DNA of 64,000 nt, taken from NCBI GenBank assembly GCA_947311845.1, contig CAMZMU010000069.1, positions 8,053,875 through 8,117,874 on the forward strand, given 5' to 3'. The notes under the pieces were generated by a model. That model had not been told where the DNA came from. It saw nothing but the letters and a program-made list of their open reading frames with translations, and did no database searches. Within the stretch, counting starts at the first letter, position 1. The number at the start of each line of letters is the position of its first letter. This DNA comes from Poa pratensis. Taxonomy: Eukaryota > Streptophyta > Magnoliopsida > Poales > Poaceae. Below, one piece after another: positions 12,581 through 24,000 of the stretch. The position numbers and the translations under genes are program-made.

Positions 12581-14356
12581 GTCACTTAAATTGACGGTAG
12601 GTTTTCTGCCTTTTCTCCTTTTCCCCATTACTTTTGTGCCTTTTCATTTCATTTTATTTTTATTTCATTATTTTTTATTTTTTATTTACTTTACTTTAAA
12701 ACTTTATGTCTTCTAATGAACATTTTAATGATATTTTTATAATTTTTGGATATAGGCAGACATCTTATTTGTAACATGAACATTTCCTCCAAAATACGAC
12801 ATTGTTTATAAACAAGAATATTGCCCACCTTCTATTTTATTATTTATTTTCCTTATACTTTTTTTAAATGCAATTTTTTTAGTTGAGCATGAACAATATT
12901 TGTGAGATTAGTGGAAGTTTGTTTTCATATACATGATCATATTCTTTAAATAGTTTTCGTACACATGAAACACTCATCTTATAGGCATATGAACATATAT
13001 TTTAAAATACAAATTTTGTATTTCAAATCAAGTAAAGAAAATCAATGATAAGGGCAACAAAAAGTAAAAGAAGAAAATACAAAATAAAAAGAGCAAACAA
13101 TAAAACAGACAAAACAAATAAAACTAAAATAGTAAAGCAAGGAAGCCAATTTGGGCCAGCCTAGTACCAACCTCTTCAGGTTCAGGCGCACCTCCTGTGT
13201 TAGCAGCTCAGAGCGGGAGGTCATATACACCGCCCTGAGTGGCCCTACACCCCGGCGTCATCTGAACAACAGTTGGGTGACATATTGCGGCACACTAGCA
13301 GGTGCAATTTTTCAAATTAGTATATTTTTCAATAAATCTAAAAAATACAAAGTTTCTATTTCATTTATAGAGTCATTTTAACAATGGAAAAATAGTTTTA
13401 CATTTGGTGAACATTTTATCAACCGCCCGTGAACATTTTTCAAATCCGGTGAACATGTCTCCAACCCCCATGAACATTATTTTCAAATCGAGTGTTATTT
13501 TAACCGATGAACTTTTATTCAAATCTAGTGAAATAAATCTGAACCCACATTAACATATTTTGAATCCGGTGAATATATTCTTCGACCCTAGTTAACAATT
13601 TATTTGACGGAACAATTTATAAGAACATGAACATGTTTACTTACACATAGACACATTTTTTAAAAATGTAATAAAAACTAAAAAAGGAAGAAAAAAGTAC
13701 ACATGGACACATTTTTTAAAACATAATAAAAACTGAAAAAAGGAATAATAAAATAAGGTAAAAAGGGAAAACAGCAAACAGAAGAAAAAGAAAGTAGAAA
13801 ACATGGAAGAAACAAAAACAGAAAAAGGAAACCTCGCCTAAATGGGCTAGCCCAATAGCTTCACGCGGTGAGCACATACGAGATGCGCCGCAACTGGCGC
13901 CCCGGCAAATAGGAAGTGGGGCTCAGAGCGCGGGGAATAGGAGCTCTCAGCCTGCAACTCTATGATCCACTCAAGAAAAAAAAAAAAAGGCCGGCAACGC
14001 TATGAGCGAACCACTTTTTTTCTTTCTCATGGCACTATGTAGCTCCTGTCCATATGAAGCCGATCGGCAAATCCAAACCAGCACAGCTCCAGACCATGAT
14101 TCTCAGCGAATCCAAATGATGATCACCCAAATTTCTCGTCATCCTTCTGACACGGTGGTGGTGCATGCCGTAGTAGCCGGCAGCATGTCATCCGAGACCG
14201 GTGGCAACGCCAGCGCCGGCGAGTGTTGACGACAGCCGACCTGAGTGGTGTAAAAAGCCGGCGCGGCCACCAACAGCCCCGGCGCGTGCCATATCCAACA
14301 GGCGTGATACTGCAGCCGCAGCTCGTGGAGGTTGGCTTAAAGACAACTCAATTTCC
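12581..14356. other. AT-rich block with recurring TGAACAT motif, no gene
   Basis: Very AT-rich, with many copies of TGAACAT spaced irregularly (12716, 12775, 12889, 13408-13475 and others). Two GC-richer islands at about 13150-13310 and 13835-13960 look like possible subterminal regions of an unidentified DNA transposon. I could not find matching termini or a target duplication. Confidence 0.35.
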
Positions 14357-14370
14357 AAAATGTGTTCAGT

Positions 14371-15464
14371 CAGTAAACTTGGAACCGGCTCTCAAACAGT
14401 GTTTTGAGAGTCGTCTTTCCCTTTTCCTCTGCTTCGCCGGCTCGGGCCGTGCTCCTCTCCGGCGGCGTCGCCGCTCGGCGTGGACATGGTGCCGTAGCTT
14501 GGCTTGTATGTAGTAGGTTTAGGTTTAGCTTTAGCCTCCGTGCTAGGTTTGCCTATATGGCGTTGCCTGAGGGTAGGATTCTAGATTTCCGTGGCCAGAT
14601 CTAGGGCGTCGCGGTTTCTCCCCGTTGAGCTGCGCTCCGCCGGTGGTAGATGGGAGTGCAAGCGAAGCTGGTAGATCTGCGCATCCCTCCTAATAAGGCT
14701 TGCGCCGGCAGCTCTGAGCTGGGTTGCCAGGTCCAGCTCGATGTCGAAGCTCTTCTCTTTGCGGCGGTGCTCTCATGGTGGGAGCCGAAGGCGGTGAAGA
14801 TGGTGAGCAGCGTCAGCTTCCTTAATAAGGTCTGGTTCTTGGTTTCCTGCTGCTGCTTTTTCTCTCTTCTCCTGCCTCCTCCGGCTCGTGGCGGGAGCTC
14901 GGGGTTCGACGGCGGATGCGTTTCTATGGTGCGGTGGCCGGATGCCGTTGGCAACTTGAGATCTGGTGGCTTTGGAGCTGTTTCATCTGCTACAACTCAC
15001 CATGGTGGTGTTGGGGAGGAGGTGGCAGCGCTGCATGGCCAGAAGCTCGATTGTCTTGGAGTTGTGATGCCGTAGATCGGAGAACAATCTCGGTGCCCTT
15101 TGATTTGGCTGCCGACTCAGGTGACCAACAGGTGGTCCGCATCGCTGGCGATGTTTGCTGGCGCTTCTTCAACCTCCAGATGGACGCCCTGTTCGCAGCT
15201 CGCGACGGCGATTCTCTTCTTCCCAGAGCCAAGTGGTTTCGTCCCCGGCGTTGGTGAAGATGGCCGTGGCTCGAGCTCGCTGTACTCCGGCGGTGGCAGA
15301 GGAGCTGATTGCGTTTTTCATTTTATGCCTAAGGACTTATTTGTAATATGTAGGGGCTTGTTTGTATTTGCGTTTTCCTTCGAGGACCCCTATGTAAAAT
15401 GTAACTGCGCCGCTGAAATATAAGAGGCATCTAGGTCCTTCGGGACCTCTCCGCTGTTCAAAAA
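14371..15464 (+). mobile_element. Poly-A retroposon with 14-bp target duplication, no RT
   Basis: Flanked by a 14-bp direct repeat AAAATGTGTTCAGT (14357-14370 and 15465-15478) and ending in an A-run directly before the second copy, the hallmark of target-primed reverse transcription. The 1.09-kb body is GC-rich with a TGTAACTG..AATATAAGAG 3' end. It has open frames (for example 14650-15075) but no recognisable reverse transcriptase or other domain. It is either a non-autonomous LINE derivative or a processed copy of an unknown transcript. Confidence 0.75.
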
Positions 15465-15506
15465 AAAATGTGTTCAGTACCGCCACGCACGATCGCAAAA
15501 GAAGTA

Positions 15507-15667
15507 CTCCCTCCGTTTTTTAATATAATATGTTTTAGGTGTTACACATATTGTCTACATGCACATTAAAATGAGTGAACATGCATACAAAAATGTATCT
15601 ACATACATTTGTGTGCATGTGCATGTGGGCAAAAGGTAAAACATCTTATATTAAAAAACGGAGGAAG
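15507..15667. mobile_element. Stowaway MITE (161 bp)
   Basis: Ends CTCCCTCCGTTTTTTAATAT and the near-complement TATTAAAAAACGGAGGAAG, with TA on each side (15505-15506 and 15668-15669). Confidence 0.88.
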
Positions 15668-17037
15668 TACTACAAAGACACCACGACTCATCCTAAAATA
15701 TAACTCCATTTGATTATCACTGTTATGTGAGGGGCATCAACGACTGTACCAGCATAGATTGATGAACCATCTCATAACCAGCATGACCACAGCCCTGGCA
15801 TAGCAAGTTTATCCTCCGGTTGACATAAAAGGGTAACTAATGATTTGGGTACAGAGTACAGACTACAGAGGCAACAAGACTCACTCCTATCCCAGAAGGG
15901 CAAGGAGCATGCCCTCGTAGTCACCGGAGGTGTCTCCGGCGACCGCCTTAGCCAGGGGGACACTGCTCCTCTTATGGTACGCCTCTTTTATCAGCTTCAG
16001 GTCCACCTCGGCGCGGGTAGTGATGACCTGGTGAGGCGGCTCTCGTCAGTGCAAGTGAAGCACCGGATCTCCGCCCGCAGGGTTTTCAGACACTCGTCCT
16101 TGGGGTCGGCCTTGAGGTCCTGTAAATACTAAACAACAGGGATTGTTACAAAAGCAGGCCAGATCAAGCAAGATCACGCGAAAACATGTACTAGAATTTT
16201 GCTGAATATTATCAGCTATAACTATAAGAACAAAACTGACGAAAGAGGAGCAGAAACCTGTAGAATATCGCTATGGCATCAACTGAACAAAACAGAACAG
16301 AAAGATGCACATGGAAAATTATCCAAATTGTGCATGAATGCTCCTATCAAGCAGAAAATATGGAGACTGTTGTAATTACTGAATCATATAAGATGACTGA
16401 AGTCCCGAGTATATGCCTATATGGGATACAATATGCTCTATGTACCATATAAGAAGACTGAATCTAACTGTAGAGTAGAAGGCAACGCAAAGCAACTCTG
16501 AGGAGGATTCGTCGGTTGCTGATATGGCTGTAATTTCTCACCCCAGCGATGCTTTTGCGCTGCCACTCTCTGCCCAGGCGTATGAAGAATATGAGCAGGT
16601 TGTTGACATTTGCCACGGCTATACGCTGGATGAGGCACAGACGAATTTGAGGTTGTTTCCCAGCTGCACGGTACTACAAATTTATTTTTGCTGGTGTCGA
16701 GTGTGATCCGTTATTCGGAGCAATTTGGAAGTCCAAATGTCTTCCCAAGATAAGAGTCTTTTTATGGCTCCTCTTCTATGCCGATTAAACATAAAAGATC
16801 TCATGACCCGAAAACATTGGCAGCTTGACGAGGGGACAGATTGTGTCCTGTGCACGAGCAGTGAGTATGAGACGAGGAGGCATCTCTTCTTTGATTGTCA
16901 ATAAGCACACAGATGCTGGGATTGTATCCAGTGGCAATGGGACTTATCCAGACCCATGCTGGACAGAATTAAACAAGCCAAGAGTGATTTCGCTGGACCA
17001 TGTTTTCTGGAAATTTTTGCTTGCGCGGTTTGGAACA

Positions 17038-18955
17038 TCTATTATATACTAAAAGCAAAATGAGTTAATTTTTAGAGCCACCACATTAATCCACATCCCC
17101 TTAATTATTTTAAACAATTGGATCTAAATCTTGTGGCTGTGATTTAACCATACAACCCTATGTTACGTTGCAATTTAACCACAAGCAAATGTCAGGCGAC
17201 ACGTTATATACGCGGAGAGAATAGCTGGACTCTATCGTGCAAAGTAGAAAGATGTGCCGACCAGGTTTTTTCTTCGTCGACCGGCTGGCCGGCCTGCCAC
17301 GCGCCGTCGGATGGCAACCAGATTTTTCTTCGTCGACCGGCCGGCCGGCGGCGCGCCGTCGGATGGCAACCAGATGCGTTTTTTTCGGCCTGTTCGAGGT
17401 AAGATAGCCGAACCTTTCTTCTTGAAACGAAAAAGAAACGAAGAAAAGAAGTGTAGTATCAGATTCGCCAGCCCGCCGGATGCCGTCGGACGTCGGATGC
17501 CGTGGACAACATGCAATTTTCTTAAACTGTTGCAACATGTATCACGCTCTGTACCTGCTTTGTGACTATAATCGTTGGGAAGGTCCGCTGGCTCAGTAGA
17601 CTACAAGGAGCACCATAGCCCCATAGGTACACATCCAAGTACGAGTATGCAACTCAATGCACCGGGAGAAAGATAGCAGCTAGAGGAGATGCATGGCTGC
17701 TTAGCATTCATGCATACGCATGCATACGATCTTAGTGAGTATGAATGGATGGAAACCCTAACTAACGATGTGACACAAGAGCAGCTAAACCAAATCAGTA
17801 GGTACATTACTTATTGATACATGAATCAGTTCTCCCTACAACTTTGGTGATAAAGTGTAAGATTTTTCTTACGAGTATGAGCTGCTTCATTCTATCCATT
17901 TGTGCTCCATTCCTAACGCTTTGCATCCAGCTAATGATTATTGACATCATTCATAACTTAGTAATATTACAAATACCTTAATTGCTAAAATAGCATTTTA
18001 TGCAAAACCAATATCTAAATGAAATTAGGCACGCAACGGAAAAAGGTTTCAAATATAATGCTACCAATAGATGCACCATAGTTGAGTCGAAAATAAAAGG
18101 TGTGTGTGTTGTGAATTTAGCAAGAAATAGCAACCGCAATTATACGAGTTGTAGAAGAATGGTATTATGGGTTGCTTTAGCTCAATCTACTGCTAGCTTT
18201 ATGGGTTTTTGTAGCAGCCAACATGATCAGTGTGATAGTGAATCATATTAAGGATAGGGCTAAAGCATTACATATGCACTAAAAACAAAATATGGGACTC
18301 TAACAGAGATACCATGCTAATCCGCATCACCCATATTATTTAGACAGTTGGATCAATATTCATGGCTGATATTTAAAGATATCCCCATAATCCAAAGTCG
18401 ATGTAGTTTGAGTCCGGTACAATTGGCTAAGTAAAACCAATAGTTGTTTTCTAATCAACGACGCTCACGTTCAATTAGAGATGTGCGTGTCTTTGTTTCA
18501 TCTTTTAATTTTGCATGGGAAAAAACCTAGCTAATATATTCAGTAGGTGTACATTAATTTCATGACTACTACATGGTTGTTATATTTTAATATATTGTTA
18601 GTCTGGCTACTGTTATATGGCACAAAAATTACATGTCATTTACGGAATATAAAATATATACTGAGGCAAGGGACTAACGAGAAAAGAGTAAAAGTGTATC
18701 AAAATAACACTACTTCTTGAAATAGACAACATTCTAGAATATGTGTTATGTTTGGAAATTTCGTAGCTCACAAAAAATTAAATGATTCACAATACTTTTC
18801 ATGTCTTACCTAGCATTATATTTGCAACAGCCATAGAATCCTATATTTAGAATTCCAAATTTCTAAAACCTTTGAAACCATAAAGTTGTTTCATAAGCAT
18901 TTTGAACATGTGGTGAAGATGATGCCCTCGCATTTGCGAGGGCCACCTTGCTAGT
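17038..18955 (+). mobile_element. Helitron, 1.9 kb, inside the LINE
   Basis: Begins TCTATTATATACTAAAAG after host A (17037) and ends CTAGT before host T (18956). A hairpin of CCCTCGCA and TGCGAGGG (18925-18942) lies about nine bases before the CTAGT, matching the Helitron 3' rule. Excision restores the LINE reading frame across the A|T site, which supports the borders. No helicase ORF. A second copy of the 5'-terminal region occurs near 18275, so it may be a composite. Confidence 0.8.
17266..17374. repeat. GC-rich tandem duplication within the Helitron
   Basis: Two consecutive units of about 52-56 bp, each starting TTTTTCTTCGTCGACCGG and ending GATGGCAACCAGA, with a few differences. Function unknown. 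Confidence 0.8.
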
Positions 18956-19485
18956 TTGGAAAATGAGGAATGAGCTTATATTTCAAGATGTGCAACCCTT
19001 CTTGGAAAGGTGGAAGGTCAAGTTTAAATCTTATTTGATGCTGCATAGACATCGGGTTAAAGACTCCTTAGTTCAACCACTTTTACAGTGGATTCTAGAC
19101 TTAAACTTTTGATCATGTTCTCTTTTTTTTATTCCCTTTTTTGAAGAGCCCCCCTGATGTAACTCTCGTTACTTTGCCGCCTTATTAATTTAAAAATCCA
19201 CCACACCGTAGGGATTTTCCCCTACGGTAATGCTCTTCAAAAAAGCAACTCTGAAATTTTAACGGCAAAGGGGGAAAAAGCATAACACAAGATCTGTATG
19301 CACCTTAGTGATCGTGTGACCAAATGCATCATTGTAATGGTTGAATGTTGCAAGCAGCTGAGCTTCCTAGTGGTGAGGATTCTGATGATCTCATCATCAC
19401 CATAAGCCTTATGCTCGATCTACTCGTGCCTTGTGTTGACCTCTGGTCCTTCATAGTGGTATGCGCTTACAAGTGGCACCAAAAA

Positions 19486-20202
19486 CTGAAACGGGGAAAG
19501 AAAGATCAGGTCTCCATTAGCTATGTTGGTAAGATCTATTTAACTAATTGTAGGTTTTGATGTAATATGATTCATGCCAAATTTGTATCTAAAGATCTCA
19601 AAGTTATCGCCTTGGATGTTCTTGGACCGCCACTTGAGGGCACGAGCAGGTCAAAGGTATAGCTACTTGGAATTTATCATTAATAAATTTGTAATGTGCT
19701 GTTAATTCATGTTCTTAAAAATATGTTGTTTATTTATATTAATTTTGGGACATACATTGCTCCGTTGTGCGTGCAACTCTGCAAGATTACTAGTATAAGG
19801 AGAAAAGCCATGTCTCGGGGCGAGGTGGCCTTGTTAGATCACTGTGACATCCAAATGAGCTAAAAAGGCAATTTTCTTAGCACTGCCACTACAATCTGCA
19901 TCGTCGCAAGTTGATACGGCTCCTACCCGAATATATTCCAATGTTTTTACAAATCCAGTCACATGTACACTTGGGAATTTAATTTGTTTATCGGCCTTGC
20001 CTGAATAAAACATCTCGTCAGGTTTTACTAATAGTCTAATAGTACTACACATATACAACGTCTCAGACAAACCATGTGATTACTTCCTCGCAAGACAAAT
20101 AGTGTGATTGCGTACACATTTCCTTTTGAACATACATTATACAGTTAAGTGGTTTACCACTAGGTGTATTCGCAGTTGGCAGACACCATTCAATTTTTTG
20201 TG
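19486..20202. other. Spacer with a possible Helitron 3' end at 19792
   Basis: TTGTGCGTGCAA (an imperfect hairpin) followed by GATTACTAGT ending at 19792 resembles a Helitron 3' terminus, but the next base is A rather than T and no 5' end was found. The rest, up to the ABC transporter stop codon, shows nothing recognisable and includes that gene's 3' UTR. Confidence 0.35.
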
Positions 20203-20709
20203 CTACCTCCGCTGGAAATTGAGGTGCTTGAGGGAGATGAAGAACAGAAAGGCAAACAGGGCGATAATGGCCACATGTAGGTAGGTGATGAGGTTGAAGT
20301 AGCGGTCCTCAAGCCCAAGGTAGCCCTCAAGGAACTCCCGCACTGTTTGGTCCGGCTGCCCAGGCACAAGGATCAGTTCCGTCCGGTCACCCAGCTGCGA
20401 GAACATCAAGCCGTAAACCGTCCATGCTGCTGGGTTTGCCCAGTACAACCACCTCCACCACACTGGGATCAACTGCATACACATTACCACATTGTTATAT
20501 TGTTCATCGGGCTAGTTAAGAAATGTAATTATTTTTGTGTGTTCTCTCAAGTTTGCATTGTGCTTATATAAATTGGCAAATCAAGGGGAGTTCATAATTG
20601 ATAGGAGAAGCCATACCTCTCTTGTAATGAGGAAGCCGGAGAATACATTCCAAAAGATGAAGATAAGGAAGGACAACCCGGAAGCTATCTCAATGTTAGG
20701 TGTTAGTGC
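20203..20709 (-). pseudogene. PDR pseudogene part 4: C-terminal exons
   Basis: 20617-20709 resumes the TMD2 exon after the Copia element (NIEIASGLSFLIFIFWNVF). The final exon 20203-20472 encodes PVWWRWLYWANPAAWTVYGL, FLEGYLGLEDRYFNL and a last membrane helix, ending in QRR then a stop. The C-terminus is complete and free of frame breaks. Confidence 0.92.
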
Positions 20710-21052
20710 TGTTGACTATGTAATCCTGCAGTCCTTGTATCTAGGATAGTTTGTTTTGTTTTCAGAAAAACAATACGGCATGAGCACGAGTCTGTTTGTG
20801 CCATGACCGTTTCTTCCTTCAGTTTAGGTAGATCGAGCTGCTGTGCGCGTATCGTGGGATGGCACGAAGTCAAGCGCGCATGGAGGCATCGCTAGGACGT
20901 GGACGAGTGGACGTGGGATGGCACGGCCGCATAGCTCGCACACGATCCTATTTGCTTTCGATATAAGTAAGAGAGAAAACGGGAAAACGCTGCAAGTTTC
21001 ACGCAGCACAAAATCCACTGTCTCTCGAGTTCATTCTCTGAATTTACTGACA
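20710..21052 (+). repeat. Copia 5' LTR
   Basis: 343 bp, TGTTGACT at the start and CTGACA at the end; same length as the 3' LTR. The two substitutions against the 3' LTR are at about 20809 (G/A) and 20885 (A/C). Confidence 0.97.
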
Positions 21053-21054
21053 AT

Positions 21055-21067
21055 TGGCATCAGAGCC
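21055..21067 (+). promoter_or_regulatory. Copia primer-binding site (initiator tRNA-Met)
   Basis: TGGCATCAGAGCC lies two bases after the 5' LTR and matches the complement of the plant initiator methionine tRNA 3' end (TGGTATCAGAGC) with one change. Confidence 0.85.
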
Positions 21068-21087
21068 GTTTTCGATCCGTAGCAACG

Positions 21088-24000
21088 ATGTCCAACGGCG
21101 GTGGACGCACGCCGGCAACGCCCCCCAATGCAGCGGGTGGCGGAGCTGGAACTGCAGCGGACGGCGGAGCTCCGGCAGCGGCGGCTAGGTCGCCAGCACG
21201 GGAGCGAGGAAGGAGCCGGGGATGCAGCGTCCTCCGGCGCGGCGGCAACGAAGTGATCGTCCACGAGCGGGTCGTGCAGGAGCGCACGAACTTCGGCAGC
21301 AACATCGTCTACCCCACCCTCACGTCGACAAACTACATCGAGTGGGCGCTGGTGATGAAGATCAACCTGCGCGCCCAGGGCTTGTGGGATGCGGTGTCCG
21401 GCATCGGCGTGCCGGGTGATCGCGAGGACATGGCGGCGCTCTCTGCTCTGCTTCGAGCGGTGCCGCCGGAGATGGTTCCTGTTCTCGCGGTGAAGGAGAC
21501 GGCGGCAGACGCGTGGGACGCGATCAAGCTGATGCGCATGGGCGTCAGTCGCGCACGGGAGGCCACGGCGCAGCGGCTACGGAAGGAGTTCGAGCAGATC
21601 TCCTTCAAGGACGGCGAGACGCTCGACGCGTTCGGGATGCGCATCACCAATCTCGCCAACAACCTGCGGTCTCTCGGGGACGTCGTGGACGAGGTAAAAA
21701 TTGTTCAGAAATTTCTGCGTGAAGTACCTGTTCAGTACGCGCAGATCGCTTGCTCGATCGAGACTCTCCTTGATCTCGACGGCATGTCCGTTGAAGAGCT
21801 GATCGGACGCCTGCGCTCGTCGGCGGAGAGGTGCTCGATCGGAAGCACGAACAACACGGGCAGCCAGCTGCTTCTGACAGAAGAGCAGTGGATGGCGCGT
21901 GGGAAGAAAAAGGAGCCAGGACAAGGTTCAGGCTCCAACGGCGGCGGCGCAAAGGGCAACGGCCGCGGCAAGAACAAGAACCACGGCAACGATCGTCGTG
22001 GTTCAAACGGCAAACGCGACATGTCGGGGATCAAGTGCTACAACTGTAACAAAGTTGCAGGGCACATATCCCGCGACTGTCCTGAGCCTCGGCGCGAGCG
22101 CAAGGGGCAGCACCAGCAAGCTCACCTGGCCGCGGCGGAGGAAGACAAGCCCGCGCTTCACCTGGCGCGGATGTGCACCCTCAGCGACGACGAGGGGCCG
22201 GCTCTCCTGATGGCGAGCCTGGTGAACAAGGAGCTGGACGTCGCAACGATGGACGTGCCCATGCCGGTGGCGACCGGCACCACGGTGCACGTCAACCTCG
22301 TGGAGGATCGCGTCTTCCTCACCTCCGCGAACCAGGACAACGACACGTGGTTCCTGGATACCGGCACCAGTAACCACATGACCGGCGCCGCAGCATCTTC
22401 ACCGAGCTGGACACCAAGATTGGCGGCACGGTGAAGTTCGGCGACGGGTCCGTCGTGGAGATCAAGGGACGCGGCACGATCATGTTCGCCTGCGACAACG
22501 GCGACCACTGCGCGCTCACCGACGCGTACTACATCCCGCGTCTACGGAGCAACATTGTGAGCCTTGGACAGCTCGAGGAGAACGGGTGCCGCATCGATCT
22601 GAGCAATGGCTTCCTGAAGCTGTTCGACAGGCGACAGCGGCTCCTCGCCAAGGTGCCGCGGGCGCGCAATCGCATGTACGTCGTCACGCTGGACATTGCG
22701 AGGCCGGTGTGCCTCGCTGCGGTACACTCCGACGATTCCTGGAGGTGGCACGCGCGCTACGGCCACCTGAACTTTGATGCTCTCAGGAAGCTTGCACGCC
22801 ATGGCATGGTGCGAGGGCTGCCACAGATCGATCACGTCGAGCAACTCTGCGACGGCTGCCTGCTCGGGAAGCAGCGCCGTGCGCCGTTCCCCAACAGGCA
22901 AAGAGTCGTGCAGAGGGCATCCTTGATCTGGTGCACGGGGACCTGTGTGGTCCCATCACGCCGGCGACTCCCGCCGGAAGGCGCTACTTCCTGCTTCTTG
23001 TCGATGACAAGAGTCGATTCATGTGGCTCACGCTGCTGTCGACCAAGGACCAGGCAGCAACGGTGATCAAGAGGTTCCGTTCTGGAGCTGAAGTGGAGAC
23101 GGGACGCAAACTGCGTCTACTACGCACTGACCGCGGCTGCGAGTTCACCGTGGCCACGTTCGCCGAGTACTGCGCCGACGAAGGGATCGGACGTCAGTTG
23201 ACCGCGCCGTACTCGCCGCAACAGAACGGCGTGGTCGAACGCCGGAACCGAACGATCGTCTCCACCGCGCGAAGCCTGATGAAGGCAATGGGCGTACCCG
23301 CAAGGTTCTGGGGGGAGGCCGTGACCACTGCGGTCTACCTCCTGAACAGATCGCCGACGAAGAGCGTTGAAGGCCAAACTCCGTTCGAGGTATGGCATGG
23401 CTATAAGCCTGATGTGAGCTACTTACGTGTCTTTGGATGTGTGGCGCACGTGAAGGTGACGAAGCCAAACCCAGCGAAGCTTGACGATCGGAGCACTCCC
23501 ATGGTGTTCCTCGGGTACGAGCCGGGTTCGGCGGCGTATCGCGTCTACGACCCCGTCAAGAACCGTGTGCACGTGTCGCGCGACGTCGTGTTCGACGAGG
23601 GTGCACGATGGGACTGGGAGAAGAGCGGGACGGCTGGCGACGCCGTGCCGTTCCATGTCGAGGTGTTCACGCACCAAGTCACCACGGCGGCCACGGCAGC
23701 TGATTTCTCCGTCGGGCAGAGCTCGGTCCAAAACTCTGCCGGGCAGGAGACCACGGCACGGAGGAGCTGCATGACGCCACCAAGTCCTGCCATGGGCTGG
23801 ACCACGCCATGGTCTACTGCTGCATCCTCACCAGCATCTGCAGGATCGGGCGCACCTGCGGCCTCTACGACACCACCAAGGCCGCAACACCCGATGATCA
23901 CGAGGGCGCGTGATGGCATCGTCAAGCCCAAGGACTACAGCGACTACGTCATGAATGCAGATGCAGAGGTACACGACGATGATGTGTGCTTCGTGGCGGC

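Larger units (their letters stand above)
16502..19241 (+). mobile_element. 5'-truncated LINE with Helitron nested inside
   Basis: Flanked by a 13-bp direct repeat AAAGCAACTCTGA (16489-16501 and 19242-19254), the second copy directly following a short A-run. Without the Helitron the LINE is only about 823 bp. It encodes the end of the LINE reverse-transcriptase protein: zf-RVT region (WKSKCLPKIRVFLW, then CVLCTS and HLFFDC) in 16718-17037, continuing after the Helitron as WKMRNELIFQ to a stop at 19110. The Helitron falls precisely between codons of the VWNIWKMRN stretch. It lies in the annexin intron in opposite orientation. Confidence 0.85.
15887..19485 (-). pseudogene. Annexin, two 3' exons only (truncated)
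   Basis: Annexins are calcium-dependent phospholipid-binding proteins. Two minus-strand exons are recognisable: 19304-19485 (LVPLVSAYHYEGPEV, EIIRILTT, then FNHYNDAFGHTITK) and 15887-16119 (DLKADPKDE, then [14 protein letters not shown] and [16 protein letters not shown] before a TAG). This is the end of repeat 3 and repeat 4 of the family. Splice sites are good: acceptors before 19485 and 16119, donor at 19304. Repeats 1-2 and the start codon were not found upstream. Frame breaks include one missing base near 16028 and a small gap near 19360. The intron is inflated by a LINE with a nested Helitron. The gene is broken at its 5' side; its 3' half alone would not fold as a normal annexin. Confidence 0.85.
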
